The notes under the pieces are model-generated. The model saw only the letters and a program-made list of their open reading frames with translations, did no database searches and had not been told where the DNA came from. Positions 38,856 to 47,243 of a stretch of 64,000 nucleotides of DNA are shown piece after piece. This stretch comes from Streptomyces sp. NBC_01428 (GTDB taxonomy: Bacteria > Actinomycetota > Actinomycetes > Streptomycetales > Streptomycetaceae). Position 1 is the stretch's first letter. The number at the start of each line of letters is the position of its first letter. The position numbers and the translations under genes were made by a program. Location of the stretch: assembly GCF_036231965.1 (NCBI RefSeq), contig NZ_CP109499.1, forward strand, positions 1,364,001 to 1,428,000, in the 5' to 3' direction.

Positions 38856-39059
38856 ATGCGTCTGCGCAAGCGTGGTGTCGCCGCGGTGTTCGTCGCCGCG
38901 GCCGCCTTCACCGCCGTCGGCCCGCAGGCCGTCGCGGTCCCGATGCCCTGGGAGACGAGCCGGGTTCCGGCCGTCGCGCCGCAGGGGGACCGGCCGGCGG
39001 CCGGGGCCGACGGGGCCGGCAGGGTCACACCGCTGTGCGGCAACCCCTGCTACCAGTAG
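38856..39059 (+). CDS. Tiny secreted peptide with C-terminal CGNPCYQ
   Basis: 67-residue exported peptide. The signal peptide (basic MRLRKRG, hydrophobic core to about residue 28, cleavage near AVA) leaves a mature peptide of about 40 residues rich in Pro, Ala and Gly, ending CGNPCYQ. The two cysteines four apart could form a small disulfide loop at the C-terminus. ATG at 38856 has GGGGAG six bases upstream, and codon use is typical. No maturation enzyme is adjacent. It is divergent from the MoxR-VWA operon. I do not recognise a family; a secreted signalling or surface peptide is possible. Confidence 0.6.
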   Translation: MRLRKRGVAAVFVAAAAFTAVGPQAVAVPMPWETSRVPAVAPQGDRPAAGADGAGRVTPLCGNPCYQ

Positions 39060-39367
39060 CGGCGGGCGCACACCGCCCGCCGCCCGGAACCGGCTCACCT
39101 CGCCCCTCGGCGGGGTGACGCGGGCCGGCGCAGAGGTCTGGCCCGTCACCACGGGGGGAGTGACGGGCCAGACCCTGCGTCCACGGTCCCACGCGCGACG
39201 GGTCTCGCGCAGTCCCTTCGCCAAGTCCCGTGCCGGACGACCGCTCCTCGTCCGTGCGGGAGCGCCGTGAGCTGCCCGGCCCTCCGGACGGTCCACGGTG
39301 ATCGCCTGCGACAATCGACGGTAGCGCTGGTGTTCGGCAGACCGTGCCGCGACCGTTGGAGGAGCCT
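39060..39367. other. Intergenic region with terminator
   Basis: 308 bases without a gene. The only marked element is the hairpin at 39135-39174. Confidence 0.5.
39135..39174 (+). terminator. Perfect 15-bp hairpin
   Basis: GGTCTGGCCCGTCAC (39135-39149) pairs with 39160-39174 around a ten-base loop, 75 bases after the small secreted peptide gene. Confidence 0.75.
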
Positions 39368-40387
39368 GTGCCCCTGCCCTCACGTCCCTTGCGGAAGCTG
39401 GGCTTCCTGACCATCGGGCTGTTCGACGGGAACGACCCCGGGCGGGGCCACGAGTCGACGCTGGAGATCATCGAACTGGGCGAACGGCTCGGCTTCGACA
39501 GCGCCTGGCTGCGGCACCGCCACCTCCAGTACGGCATCTCCTCGCCCGTCGCCGTCCTGGCCGCCGCCTCGCAGCGCACCCGCCGTATCGAGCTGGGGAC
39601 GGCCGTCACCCCGGTGGGCTGGGAGAACCCGCTGCGGCTGGCCGAGGACCTGGCCACCGTGGACGTGCTGTCCGGGGGCCGCCTCAACCCGGGGGTCAGC
39701 GTCGGCCCGCCCCTGCACTACGAGCAGGTGAAGCACGCGCTCCACCCGGACACCGCCGCGTCGGAGGACTTCGGCTACGCCCGGGTGGAGCGGCTGCTGG
39801 ACTTCGTGCGGGGCAAGCCGGCCACCGACTTCAGCGGGGTGGAGGGCTTCGAGGTGTACTCCGACCGCGTGCAGCCGCACTCCCCCGGCCTGGGCAGCCG
39901 GATGTGGTACGGCGGAGGCAGCCTGCGGTCCGCGCGGTGGGCGGGCGAACACGGCATGAACTTCCTGACCAGCAGCGTCGTGAAGGCCGAGGAGTCCGAG
40001 GACTTCGCCGAGATCCAGCTCAGTCACGTCCGGGCGTTCCGCTCCGCCCACCCGGACGGCGACCGGGCCCGGGTGTCGCAGGGCCTCGTCGTGATTCCGA
40101 CGGACGGCGCCACACCGGCGCAGCGGGAGAGGTACGAGGAGTACGCCCGCAAGCGGCTGCCGCGCACGACGACGCCGCAGGGCCCGGCCCGCATGATGTT
40201 CGCGCCGGACCTCGTCGGGACGTCCGAGGAGATCGCCGAACAGCTCTACGCCCAGGCCGCGTTCCAGGAGATCGACGAGGTCGCGTTCGCGCTGCCGTTC
40301 ACCTTCGCCCACGAGGACTACGTGCAGATCCTCACCGACATCGCCACGAAGCTCGGCCCCGCGCTCGGCTGGCGTCCGGCGGCCTGA
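39368..40387 (+). CDS. LLM class flavin-dependent oxidoreductase
   Basis: 339-residue luciferase-like monooxygenase, probably F420 or FMN dependent. The N-terminal FLTIGLFDGND with EIIELGERLGFDSAWLRHRHLQYGISSP and the RTRRIELGTAVTPVGWENPLRLAEDLATVDVLSGGRL block are the standard LLM signature. Start is GTG at 39368 because TTGGAGGAG is five bases upstream; a GTG at 39344 is less likely. The late RYEEYARKRLPR segment is typical of this subgroup. Substrate unknown; no partner reductase adjacent. Confidence 0.9.
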   Translation: MPLPSRPLRKLGFLTIGLFDGNDPGRGHESTLEIIELGERLGFDSAWLRHRHLQYGISSPVAVLAAASQRTRRIELGTAVTPVGWENPLRLAEDLATVDVLSGGRLNPGVSVGPPLHYEQVKHALHPDTAASEDFGYARVERLLDFVRGKPATDFSGVEGFEVYSDRVQPHSPGLGSRMWYGGGSLRSARWAGEHGMNFLTSSVVKAEESEDFAEIQLSHVRAFRSAHPDGDRARVSQGLVVIPTDGATPAQRERYEEYARKRLPRTTTPQGPARMMFAPDLVGTSEEIAEQLYAQAAFQEIDEVAFALPFTFAHEDYVQILTDIATKLGPALGWRPAA

Positions 40388-40438
40388 GCCCGGCGCGGAG
40401 CGGCGACCCCTGGTCCGGGTGCGCGGAAGATCGGTTGT

Positions 40439-40444
40439 TACCGT
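40439..40444 (+). promoter_or_regulatory. Candidate -10 element for a leaderless start
   Basis: TACCGT lies six bases before the GTG start at 40451, so transcription would begin at the start codon. No convincing -35 is visible. Confidence 0.35.
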
Positions 40445-40450
40445 GCACCC

Positions 40451-41953
40451 GTGGCTCACTCTTCACGCGACACGGCAGAAGGCGCAGGCTGGGGAAACGC
40501 TCAACTCGGGACGTACAAAGGGCTGATGCCCGCCCGGGTGGAGAAGCTCTCCTGGCTCGATCCGAGGACGCTGTGGCCGGCTCGCAACGGCGTGCTGGCC
40601 TCGTGGTTCGGGGATCCGACGGGCCGGACCCGGGGTCGCTGGGTGGAGCAGCGGGTGGCCGCGGGCGCACCCGCCGACGCGGTCGTCCGCCGCACGGACT
40701 CCGACCACTTCTCGTTCATGGTCATCGGCGACACCGGTGAAGGCGACGATCCCCAGTACGCCGTCGTGCCGGGCTTCCTGAAGGCCAGTCAGGGGACGGA
40801 CTTCGCCGTTCTGGCCAGTGACGTGATCTATCCGGTGGGCAGCACCGAGGACTATGGCACGAAGTTCTTCCGCCCGTACCGGGACTACCCGGCGCCCATC
40901 TACGCGATACCGGGCAACCACGACTGGTACGAGGACCTGCAGGGCTTCATGCGGGTCTTCTGCGAGGCGCCGCCGCTGACGCCTCAGGCGCGTCCCCGCC
41001 CGTTGACCCGGGCGTGGTTCAGGTCGCTGCTCTGGCACTCGCCGGGCGCGGCCGACGAACAACGCCTGGCCGAGGCAAGGGCGTTGCGCTCCGAACCGTC
41101 CCAACAGGCCGTCCAGCCGGGCCCGTACTGGGCGATCGACGCCGGACCCGTGCGGATCATCGGGATCGACACGGGCCTGCTGGGGACCATCGACGCCGAG
41201 CAGGGGCGCTGGCTGCGCGAGGTGTCGCGGGGCGAGCGGCCCAAGATCCTGGTGACCGGGTCCCCGCTGTACGTGGACGGCGAGCACCACCCCTGCGCCA
41301 TCGAGGGCGGCGGCACGGTCGACGCCATCGTGCGCGACCCGGAGCACCACTATGTCGCCGCGATCGGCGGCGACATCCACAACTACCAGCGCTATCCGGT
41401 ACGGGTGGACGGCGGCCGCACCATCCAGTACGTCGTCGCCGGTGGCGGCGGGGCGTTCATGCACGCCACGCACACGGTCCCCCGGGTCTCCGTCGCCGAC
41501 GTCACCGAGGAGGAGTTCCGCTGCTACCCGCTGCGCGGCGACTCCCTGGCCTTCTACAGCAGGCTGTACGGGCGCCGGCTGCGGATGCCCCGCTTCTTCA
41601 CGCTCACCGAGGCCGAGGCCACGGCGGTGATCGCCGAGCGGCTCGGCATCCCTCCGACCCGCACGCAGGGGGAGCCCGTCCGCCTCACCCGCCGTATCCG
41701 CGTCGTCGCCAGTCTGCTCGGGGCCGGCCGGCGCCCCGGCCGGAACACGCACTTCCGGCTCCCGGTCCGCAAGACGTACACGCAGTTGTTCTCGCCGGGC
41801 TCGGCGACGTACAGCCCGCCGTTCTTCAAGTGCTTCCTGCGGCTGGACGTGACGCCGTCCGCGGTGCATCTGCGCTGCCACTCCGCGACCGGCACCCTCG
41901 ACCACGAGATCGATCCGCCCGTCGAGGACGAGGTGACCATCCCGCTGTCCTGA
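40451..41953 (+). CDS. Metallophosphoesterase
   Basis: 500-residue calcineurin-like phosphoesterase. Metal-binding motifs: MVIGDTGEGDD, ASDVIYPVGS (GD variant), IPGNHDWYED and late AIGGDIHNYQRYP with the histidines. About 90 residues precede the first motif, and about 170 after the last motif form an extra C-terminal domain of unknown fold. No signal peptide, so probably cytosolic. GTG at 40451 has no ribosome-binding site, but a TACCGT hexamer ends six bases before it, consistent with a leaderless message. A hairpin (41967-41995) follows, convergent with sthA. Confidence 0.85.
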   Translation: MAHSSRDTAEGAGWGNAQLGTYKGLMPARVEKLSWLDPRTLWPARNGVLASWFGDPTGRTRGRWVEQRVAAGAPADAVVRRTDSDHFSFMVIGDTGEGDDPQYAVVPGFLKASQGTDFAVLASDVIYPVGSTEDYGTKFFRPYRDYPAPIYAIPGNHDWYEDLQGFMRVFCEAPPLTPQARPRPLTRAWFRSLLWHSPGAADEQRLAEARALRSEPSQQAVQPGPYWAIDAGPVRIIGIDTGLLGTIDAEQGRWLREVSRGERPKILVTGSPLYVDGEHHPCAIEGGGTVDAIVRDPEHHYVAAIGGDIHNYQRYPVRVDGGRTIQYVVAGGGGAFMHATHTVPRVSVADVTEEEFRCYPLRGDSLAFYSRLYGRRLRMPRFFTLTEAEATAVIAERLGIPPTRTQGEPVRLTRRIRVVASLLGAGRRPGRNTHFRLPVRKTYTQLFSPGSATYSPPFFKCFLRLDVTPSAVHLRCHSATGTLDHEIDPPVEDEVTIPLS

Positions 41954-41966
41954 CACCGCTCGCGGA

Positions 41967-41995
41967 CGGGTCCGGCCCTCACGGGGCCGGACCCG
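41967..41995. terminator. Bidirectional hairpin
   Basis: A 12-base perfect stem (41967-41978 with 41984-41995) with a five-base loop between convergent stops at 41953 and 42013. Confidence 0.8.
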
Positions 41996-42012
41996 GTCCG
42001 TCGCGGGTGCGG

Positions 42013-43416
42013 TCAGTCCCGGAGGCGGTCGATCTGGCGGATCTTGTTGGTCGCGTCCAGTGCGGCCACCTTGTAGGACTCGGCGAGGGTCGGGTAGTTG
42101 AAGACCGCGTCGACCAGGTAGTCGACCGTGCCGCCGCAGCCCATCACGGACTGGCCGATGTGGATCAGTTCGGTCGCCCCGGTGCCGAAGCAGTGGACGC
42201 CGAGGAGCTTGCGGTCGTCGGGCGAGACCAGCAGTTTCAGCATGCCGTGCGAGTCGCCGATGATCTGTCCGCGGGCCAGCTCCCGGTACCGGGACACGCC
42301 CACCTCGAAGGGCACGCAGTCCTCGGTGAGCTGGTCCTCCGTCTTCCCGATGAAGCTGATCTCGGGAATGGTGTAGATGCCGATCGGCTGGAGGTCGTGC
42401 ATCCGGTTCACCGGCTCACCGCAGGCGTGGTAGGCCGCCGTACGCCCCTGCTCCATCGAGGTCGCGGCGAGGGCCGGGAAGCCGATGACGTCGCCGACGG
42501 CGTAGATGTGCGGGACCTCGGTGCGGTAGTGCTCGTCGACGGTGATCCTGCCGCGCCGGTCCGCTGACAACCCCGCCTTGTCCAGGTCGAGTTCGTCGGT
42601 GAGACCCTGCCGGCCCGCCGAGTACATCACGGCGTCGGCGGGTATCTTCTTGCCGCTCTCCAGGACCGTGAGCGTGCCCCGGGCGTGCCGTTCGACGGCG
42701 GCGACGGTCTCGCCGAACCGGAAGGTGACGGCGAGATCCCGCAGGTGGTACTTGAGCGACTCGATCACCTCGACGTCGCAGAAGTCGAGCATCCCGGAGC
42801 GCTTCTCGACGACCGTGACCTTGGATCCGAGGGCCGCGAACATGGAGGCGTACTCCATGCCGATCACGCCCGCTCCGACGATGACCATGGAGCGCGGCAC
42901 CTGCTCCAGGTTCAGCACGTTGTCCGAGTCCATGATCGTCCGCCCGTCGAACTCGACGGTGTCGGGACGTGCCGGACGCGTGCCGGTGGCGATGACGATG
43001 TGGTCGGCGCTCAACAGCCTCTCGTTGCCGTTCACTTCGACCAGCGCGACGGTGTGGTCGTCCACGAAGCGGCCGGTGCCGGCGAAGAGGGCGACGTGGT
43101 TGCGGGACAGCTGGCTGCGGATGACGTCGACCTCGCGGCTGACCACGTGTTCGGTGCGCGCGGTCAGGTCGGCGACGGTGATGTCCTCCTTGAGCCGGTA
43201 GCTCTGGCCGTACAGGTCCCGCTGGCTGAGGCCGCTGAGGTAGAGGACCGCCTCACGCAGCGTCTTGGAGGGGATGGTCCCGGTGTGGATGGAGACCCCG
43301 CCGACCATGTCGGGGCGGTCGATGACAGCGACCCGACGGCCGAGCTTGGCTGCGGCGATGGCAGCCTTCTGGCCGCCCGGGCCGGATCCGATGACGAGCA
43401 TGTCGAAGTCTGGCAC
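42013..43416 (-). CDS. sthA: Soluble pyridine nucleotide transhydrogenase
   Basis: 467-residue flavoprotein of the SthA/UdhA type, which converts NADPH plus NAD+ to NADP+ plus NADH in the cytosol. The FAD motif [17 protein letters not shown] is followed by [14 protein letters not shown], where the redox-active CxxxxC of related disulfide reductases is replaced, as in SthA. The NAD motif is [20 protein letters not shown], and AVGDVIGFP and a dimer interface region follow. The start is set at GTG 43416 by convention in the family (PDFDMLVIG), though GGAGG overlaps it; the ATG five codons later is an alternative. Confidence 0.93.
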   Translation of the reverse strand: MPDFDMLVIGSGPGGQKAAIAAAKLGRRVAVIDRPDMVGGVSIHTGTIPSKTLREAVLYLSGLSQRDLYGQSYRLKEDITVADLTARTEHVVSREVDVIRSQLSRNHVALFAGTGRFVDDHTVALVEVNGNERLLSADHIVIATGTRPARPDTVEFDGRTIMDSDNVLNLEQVPRSMVIVGAGVIGMEYASMFAALGSKVTVVEKRSGMLDFCDVEVIESLKYHLRDLAVTFRFGETVAAVERHARGTLTVLESGKKIPADAVMYSAGRQGLTDELDLDKAGLSADRRGRITVDEHYRTEVPHIYAVGDVIGFPALAATSMEQGRTAAYHACGEPVNRMHDLQPIGIYTIPEISFIGKTEDQLTEDCVPFEVGVSRYRELARGQIIGDSHGMLKLLVSPDDRKLLGVHCFGTGATELIHIGQSVMGCGGTVDYLVDAVFNYPTLAESYKVAALDATNKIRQIDRLRD

Positions 43417-43647
43417 CTCCGGAGTCTGTCAGTCGGAGGCCTCTCCTCGAAAGGGCGAACGGAGGATAGTTCAACGGAACACGGACACCGGGACGGGTGT
43501 GCGGGGCTTTCCGGGGGACGCCGACGACCGGCCGACGACCCCTCGGGTCACTCCCGGCTCCGTCCCGCCCCGACGCCGCACCGGGCACAGCCGCCCGGAG
43601 CGCGCCATCATGGCCCGTGGGGCCGGGACCCGCTCGTGGAGGCTTGG

Positions 43648-44121
43648 ATGCCGAGGAACGCGTTGCCGCACGTCGACGACCACACCACCGCCGTCGAGGC
43701 GGCGCCCGACGTCCTCTGGCGCGCGCTGTGCGAGGTCCTCGACCGGTCCGGCGCCCGTCCCGGCGCCACCGGTTACGCGCGGCTGGTCGGCTGTACCGAC
43801 CGCGCGGCAACGGGCCCGCGTCCCCTGGCGGCGGGCTCCGCGCTCCCCGGCTTCCACGTGACCTCGGCGCTCCCCGACCGCGAACTCGTGCTGGAGGGCG
43901 GCCACCGGTTCTCCTCCTACGCCCTGGTCTTCCGCATCGAGCGGACCGGCCGGGGCCGCTCGGCGCTGACGGCCGAGACCCGCGCCGTGTTCCCCGGTGC
44001 CACGGGCGGCCTCTACCGCCGGCTCGTCGTGGGAACGGGCGGTCACACATGGGCGACACGACGCCTGCTGGCGTCCGTGCGCCGACGGGCGGAACGCGGC
44101 CCGCGACCGACGACGGCGTGA
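43648..44121 (+). CDS. SRPBCC-fold protein, unknown
   Basis: 157-residue protein with the START/Bet v 1 (SRPBCC)-like pattern: an N-terminal helix, then a series of beta strands (TTAVEAAPDVLWRALCEVLDR; SALTAETRAVFPG) and a C-terminal helix starting near GTGGHTWATRRLLASVRRRAE. Such proteins bind small lipophilic ligands; Streptomyces members are often of unknown role. ATG at 43648 follows GGAGG at a spacing of six. It is divergent from sthA with 231 bases between. No function proposed beyond the fold. Confidence 0.65.
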   Translation: MPRNALPHVDDHTTAVEAAPDVLWRALCEVLDRSGARPGATGYARLVGCTDRAATGPRPLAAGSALPGFHVTSALPDRELVLEGGHRFSSYALVFRIERTGRGRSALTAETRAVFPGATGGLYRRLVVGTGGHTWATRRLLASVRRRAERGPRPTTA

Positions 44122-44328
44122 ACTCCGTCCGCCCGATCCCGCCGGGCGCAAGGCCCTCTCCGGCCGCCCCGCGCCGAAAAGAGGCCGCGCGGAGAACGAA
44201 TTCGGGGTGACCGCGGTACGGCTGCCGGAACGGGGCCCGGCCGTCGCCCGGGTGGGCTACATTCGGGAACCCTCGACATCGGCGCCTCCGGGGGTGAGGT
44301 CCTGTCGAGGAGAATCCCGGAGCGGCGA

Positions 44329-46230
44329 ATGCACCAGTCCCACCTCTCTCCCTCGCCGGCCGCACACCTGCAGGGGGGACTCGCCGACAGCCTCTACGCC
44401 GCGGCGCGGGACACCCCTGACCTTCCTCAGCTGGCCCGCCGCCCCGAAGGCCGATCGACTTTCTGGACGCAGGTGACGGCCGCCGAGCTGTGGGACGAAG
44501 TCGTCGACGTGGCACGGGGGTTCGTGCGCTCCGGCATCCGGCCCGGGGACCGGGTGGCCATCATGTCGCGCACCCGGTACGAGTGGACGGTCTTCGGCTA
44601 CGCCCTGTGGTCGGTGGGCGCCGAGATCGTTCCGGTCTACCCGACGTCCTCGCACGATCAGGTCGCGTGGATCCTGCGGGACGCGCACTGCGTCGGTGTG
44701 GTGGTCGAGGACGAGCAGGGGGTCATGACCGTCGGCTCCGCGTGCGCGGCACTGCCGTTCCTGCGCCACGTCTGGCAGTTCGACGCCGGGGCACTCGACC
44801 GGCTCGTGGAGCGCGGACGCGCGATCCCGGTGACGGCCGTCGACTCGCTGCGCAGAATCGTGCTGCCCGACTCCACCGCGGTCATCGCCTACACCTCCGG
44901 CACGACCGGACCGCCCAAGGGCTGCGCCCTCACCCACCGCAGCCTGGCCAGTCCCTGCGACACCGTCCTCGAAGGCTGGGGACACACCGCGGCGCCCCCG
45001 GGAGAACAGCCGGCCGTCCTCGCCTTCCTGCCCTTCTCGCACGCGTACGGCCTGATGGTCCAGGGCGTCTGCCTGCGCGGCGGCATCCTGATGGGACACG
45101 AGCCCGACCTGCGGGAGGAGGCGCTGTCCGAGGCCATGCTCTCCTTCCGGCCGACCTATCTGTACGCCGTCCCGTTCGTCTTCGAGAAGATCTACAAGAA
45201 CTTCCTCCGCGCCTCCCAACGAGCGGGCCGCGGGGCCCTGTTCGAGCGGGCCGCACGCACGGCGCAGGACTTCGCGCTGGCCGAGGAACGCCTGCGGCTG
45301 GGCACCGGCCCCGGCCCCGGCATCGATCTGAAGCTCCAGCACTCGCTCTACGAGAGGACGGTCTACCGGCGACTGCGCGGCACGCTCGGCGGCCGGGTCT
45401 GCGGCGCGGTGTCGGGCGGCTCGCCCCTCAATCGTGAACTCGCCCTCTTCTTCGCCGGAATCGGCATCCTCGTGCACGACGGGTACGGACTCACCGAGAC
45501 CAGCGGCGGGATCACCGCCCAGCCGGTCGGGCGGGAGAAGTTCGGCACGGTCGGGCGCGCGCATCCGGGCACCCAGATCCGGGTGGACGACGACGGCGAG
45601 ATCCTCGTGTGGGGGCCCTCCGTGTTCCAGGGCTACGTCAACGACGAAGAGGCGACACAGGCGGCGTTCCGGAGCGGCTGGCTGGCGACCGGGGACGTCG
45701 GCCGGATCGACACCGAGGGCTATCTCACCATCACCGGCCGCAAGAAGGACATCATCATCACCAGCGGAGGCAAGAGCGTGGCACCCGCCGCCCTGGAGGA
45801 GCGACTGCGCGCCCACCCGCTGATCCACCAGGCCGCCGTCGTGGGCGACAACCGGCCCTGTGTGGGCGCCCTCATCACGCTGGACCCGGAGTTCGTGACG
45901 CACTGGCGCGCGTCCCGGGCCAACAGGGACACGGCGGCCCGGGACGCGCGGGAGGAGAACGAACTGCGCGAGGAGGTCAGACGTGCGGTCGCCGGGGCCA
46001 ACAGCACGGTGTCCCGCGCCGAGACCATCCGGGTCTTCCGCGTCCTGGCCGAGCCGTTCGACCTGGCCAACGGACTGCTGACGCCCTCGCTGAAACTCCG
46101 TCGGGACGCGATCGCCCAGCGGTACGCGGCCGAGATCGAGGCGATGTATCAGACGTCGTCGCGGATCCCGCGGGAGTCCGCGCTCACCGAGCCGTCGATC
46201 TGGGAGGAGTCGGACGACGTCTTCCGGTGA
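44329..46230 (+). CDS. Long-chain fatty acid CoA ligase / AMP-dependent synthetase
   Basis: 633-residue acyl-adenylating enzyme. The P-loop is IAYTSGTTGPPKGCALTH; the A5 motif is DGYGLTETSG; the A7-A8 region is WLATGDVGRIDTEGYLTITGRKKDIIITSGGKSVAP, with the conserved hinge Asp and Lys of the family. Length and pattern match FadD15-like long-chain acyl-CoA synthetases. It should activate fatty acids with ATP and CoA at the membrane or in the cytosol. ATG at 44329 has GGAGCGG upstream. No fatty acid gene is adjacent. Confidence 0.92.
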   Translation: MHQSHLSPSPAAHLQGGLADSLYAAARDTPDLPQLARRPEGRSTFWTQVTAAELWDEVVDVARGFVRSGIRPGDRVAIMSRTRYEWTVFGYALWSVGAEIVPVYPTSSHDQVAWILRDAHCVGVVVEDEQGVMTVGSACAALPFLRHVWQFDAGALDRLVERGRAIPVTAVDSLRRIVLPDSTAVIAYTSGTTGPPKGCALTHRSLASPCDTVLEGWGHTAAPPGEQPAVLAFLPFSHAYGLMVQGVCLRGGILMGHEPDLREEALSEAMLSFRPTYLYAVPFVFEKIYKNFLRASQRAGRGALFERAARTAQDFALAEERLRLGTGPGPGIDLKLQHSLYERTVYRRLRGTLGGRVCGAVSGGSPLNRELALFFAGIGILVHDGYGLTETSGGITAQPVGREKFGTVGRAHPGTQIRVDDDGEILVWGPSVFQGYVNDEEATQAAFRSGWLATGDVGRIDTEGYLTITGRKKDIIITSGGKSVAPAALEERLRAHPLIHQAAVVGDNRPCVGALITLDPEFVTHWRASRANRDTAARDAREENELREEVRRAVAGANSTVSRAETIRVFRVLAEPFDLANGLLTPSLKLRRDAIAQRYAAEIEAMYQTSSRIPRESALTEPSIWEESDDVFR

Positions 46231-46513
46231 AAGGGGCGGGCCGCGGTACGGCCCGGGGTGTACGTGCCTCCCAGGAGGGACTTCAGGGGCGTGACACGGC
46301 TCCTGGTCGTCGGCCGGTGCGTGCTGTTCATGCGTCCACTGTGCGCCGGGGCCGGCGGCGCGACCAGATCCCTCCTGTGCGGGGGACCACCGGTCCTGGT
46401 ACCGACTCCACCACCATGACCGGGAATAGACCGGGCGTCGCTCCGGCAGGACCCACGCACGGGCGGAGCCGGGCGTGCGCCATCCTGCCGTACGGTGCCC
46501 GCGCCCGTCGGCG
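46231..46513. other. Intergenic region between convergent genes
   Basis: 283 bases with no gene found. A small GGGCCG/CGGCCC hairpin (46238-46254) just after the acyl-CoA ligase stop may terminate it. Confidence 0.4.
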
Positions 46514-47164
46514 TCAACCGCCGGTGCCGGAACGCACCGCGGCGGGCCGGTCGGCGCCCGGCCGGGAGGCGACCCAGGCGAGCAGGGCCACCGAGCCGAC
46601 CGCGGCGAACGCGCACCAGGTGGAGACGAACTCCAGCTCCCAGAGGGCCCAGCAGATCACCGCGCCGCCTCCCATGAGCGCGCCGATCAGCAGCAGGCCC
46701 CGGTCACCGGAGAGCAGCAGCGCGCCCACCGTGGCGAACAGGTAGCCCGCGATGACGAGTTCGGGCCGGCCCAGCCGGACGGCGTACCCCATGGTGTGGC
46801 CGCGGATCTCGGCCGTCACGGGGTGGGCGACGAGGGCGTACGCGAGGGCTGCGGCGGTCGCGACGCCGGACGCGAGCGGCAGCAGGAGACGGCGCCGGGC
46901 CCGGGTGGGTGCCGCGCACAGCACGCCCACCGGCACCCACAGCGCCAGCAGGGGCAGGGCGATCACGGCCCAGACGACGGTGGCGGGACCCGTGCCGCCG
47001 CCCGCGTCCCACACCCGGGACTCGACGATCTGATGCGCTCCGAGCAGCAAGGGCAGCGCGGCGAGCGGAAGGTCCGCCCTCCTGCGCACACGGGCCACAC
47101 TGGCCGCCCCCACCGCGGCGATCCCGGCACCGGCCACCAGATCGGCCGTCGCACTCCAGCACAT
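46514..47164 (-). CDS. DUF6629-type membrane protein
   Basis: 216-residue integral membrane protein. It begins MCWSATADLVAGAGIAAVG, which is typical of this family (CWSA motif at the N-terminus), and has seven hydrophobic segments, with Arg-rich loops (ARVRRRADLP; TRARRRLLLP) on the cytoplasmic side. LLGAHQIVESRVWDAGG near residue 40 is another family mark. Function unknown. Start chosen at ATG 47164; the in-frame region further upstream belongs to the antisense of the ABC transporter gene. It is divergent from the transporter with 79 bases between. Confidence 0.75.
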   Translation of the reverse strand: MCWSATADLVAGAGIAAVGAASVARVRRRADLPLAALPLLLGAHQIVESRVWDAGGGTGPATVVWAVIALPLLALWVPVGVLCAAPTRARRRLLLPLASGVATAAALAYALVAHPVTAEIRGHTMGYAVRLGRPELVIAGYLFATVGALLLSGDRGLLLIGALMGGGAVICWALWELEFVSTWCAFAAVGSVALLAWVASRPGADRPAAVRSGTGG

Positions 47165-47243
47165 CGCCGCCCTCCGAGTCCGCCGTCGCATGATCCCGTC
47201 CGGGGCCCACGCTAACCCGGCTCCCTCCTGGCATGCTGCCTCC

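Noticed and set aside
38856-39059. Lanthipeptide or other RiPP precursor interpretation of the small peptide
   Set aside because: It has a Sec-type signal peptide instead of a RiPP leader, and no modification enzyme is adjacent, so this is not supported.
43417-43647. A promoter for sthA (TTGAAC followed by weak -10)
   Set aside because: The -10 match is poor, and there is no independent support, so I did not list it as a feature.
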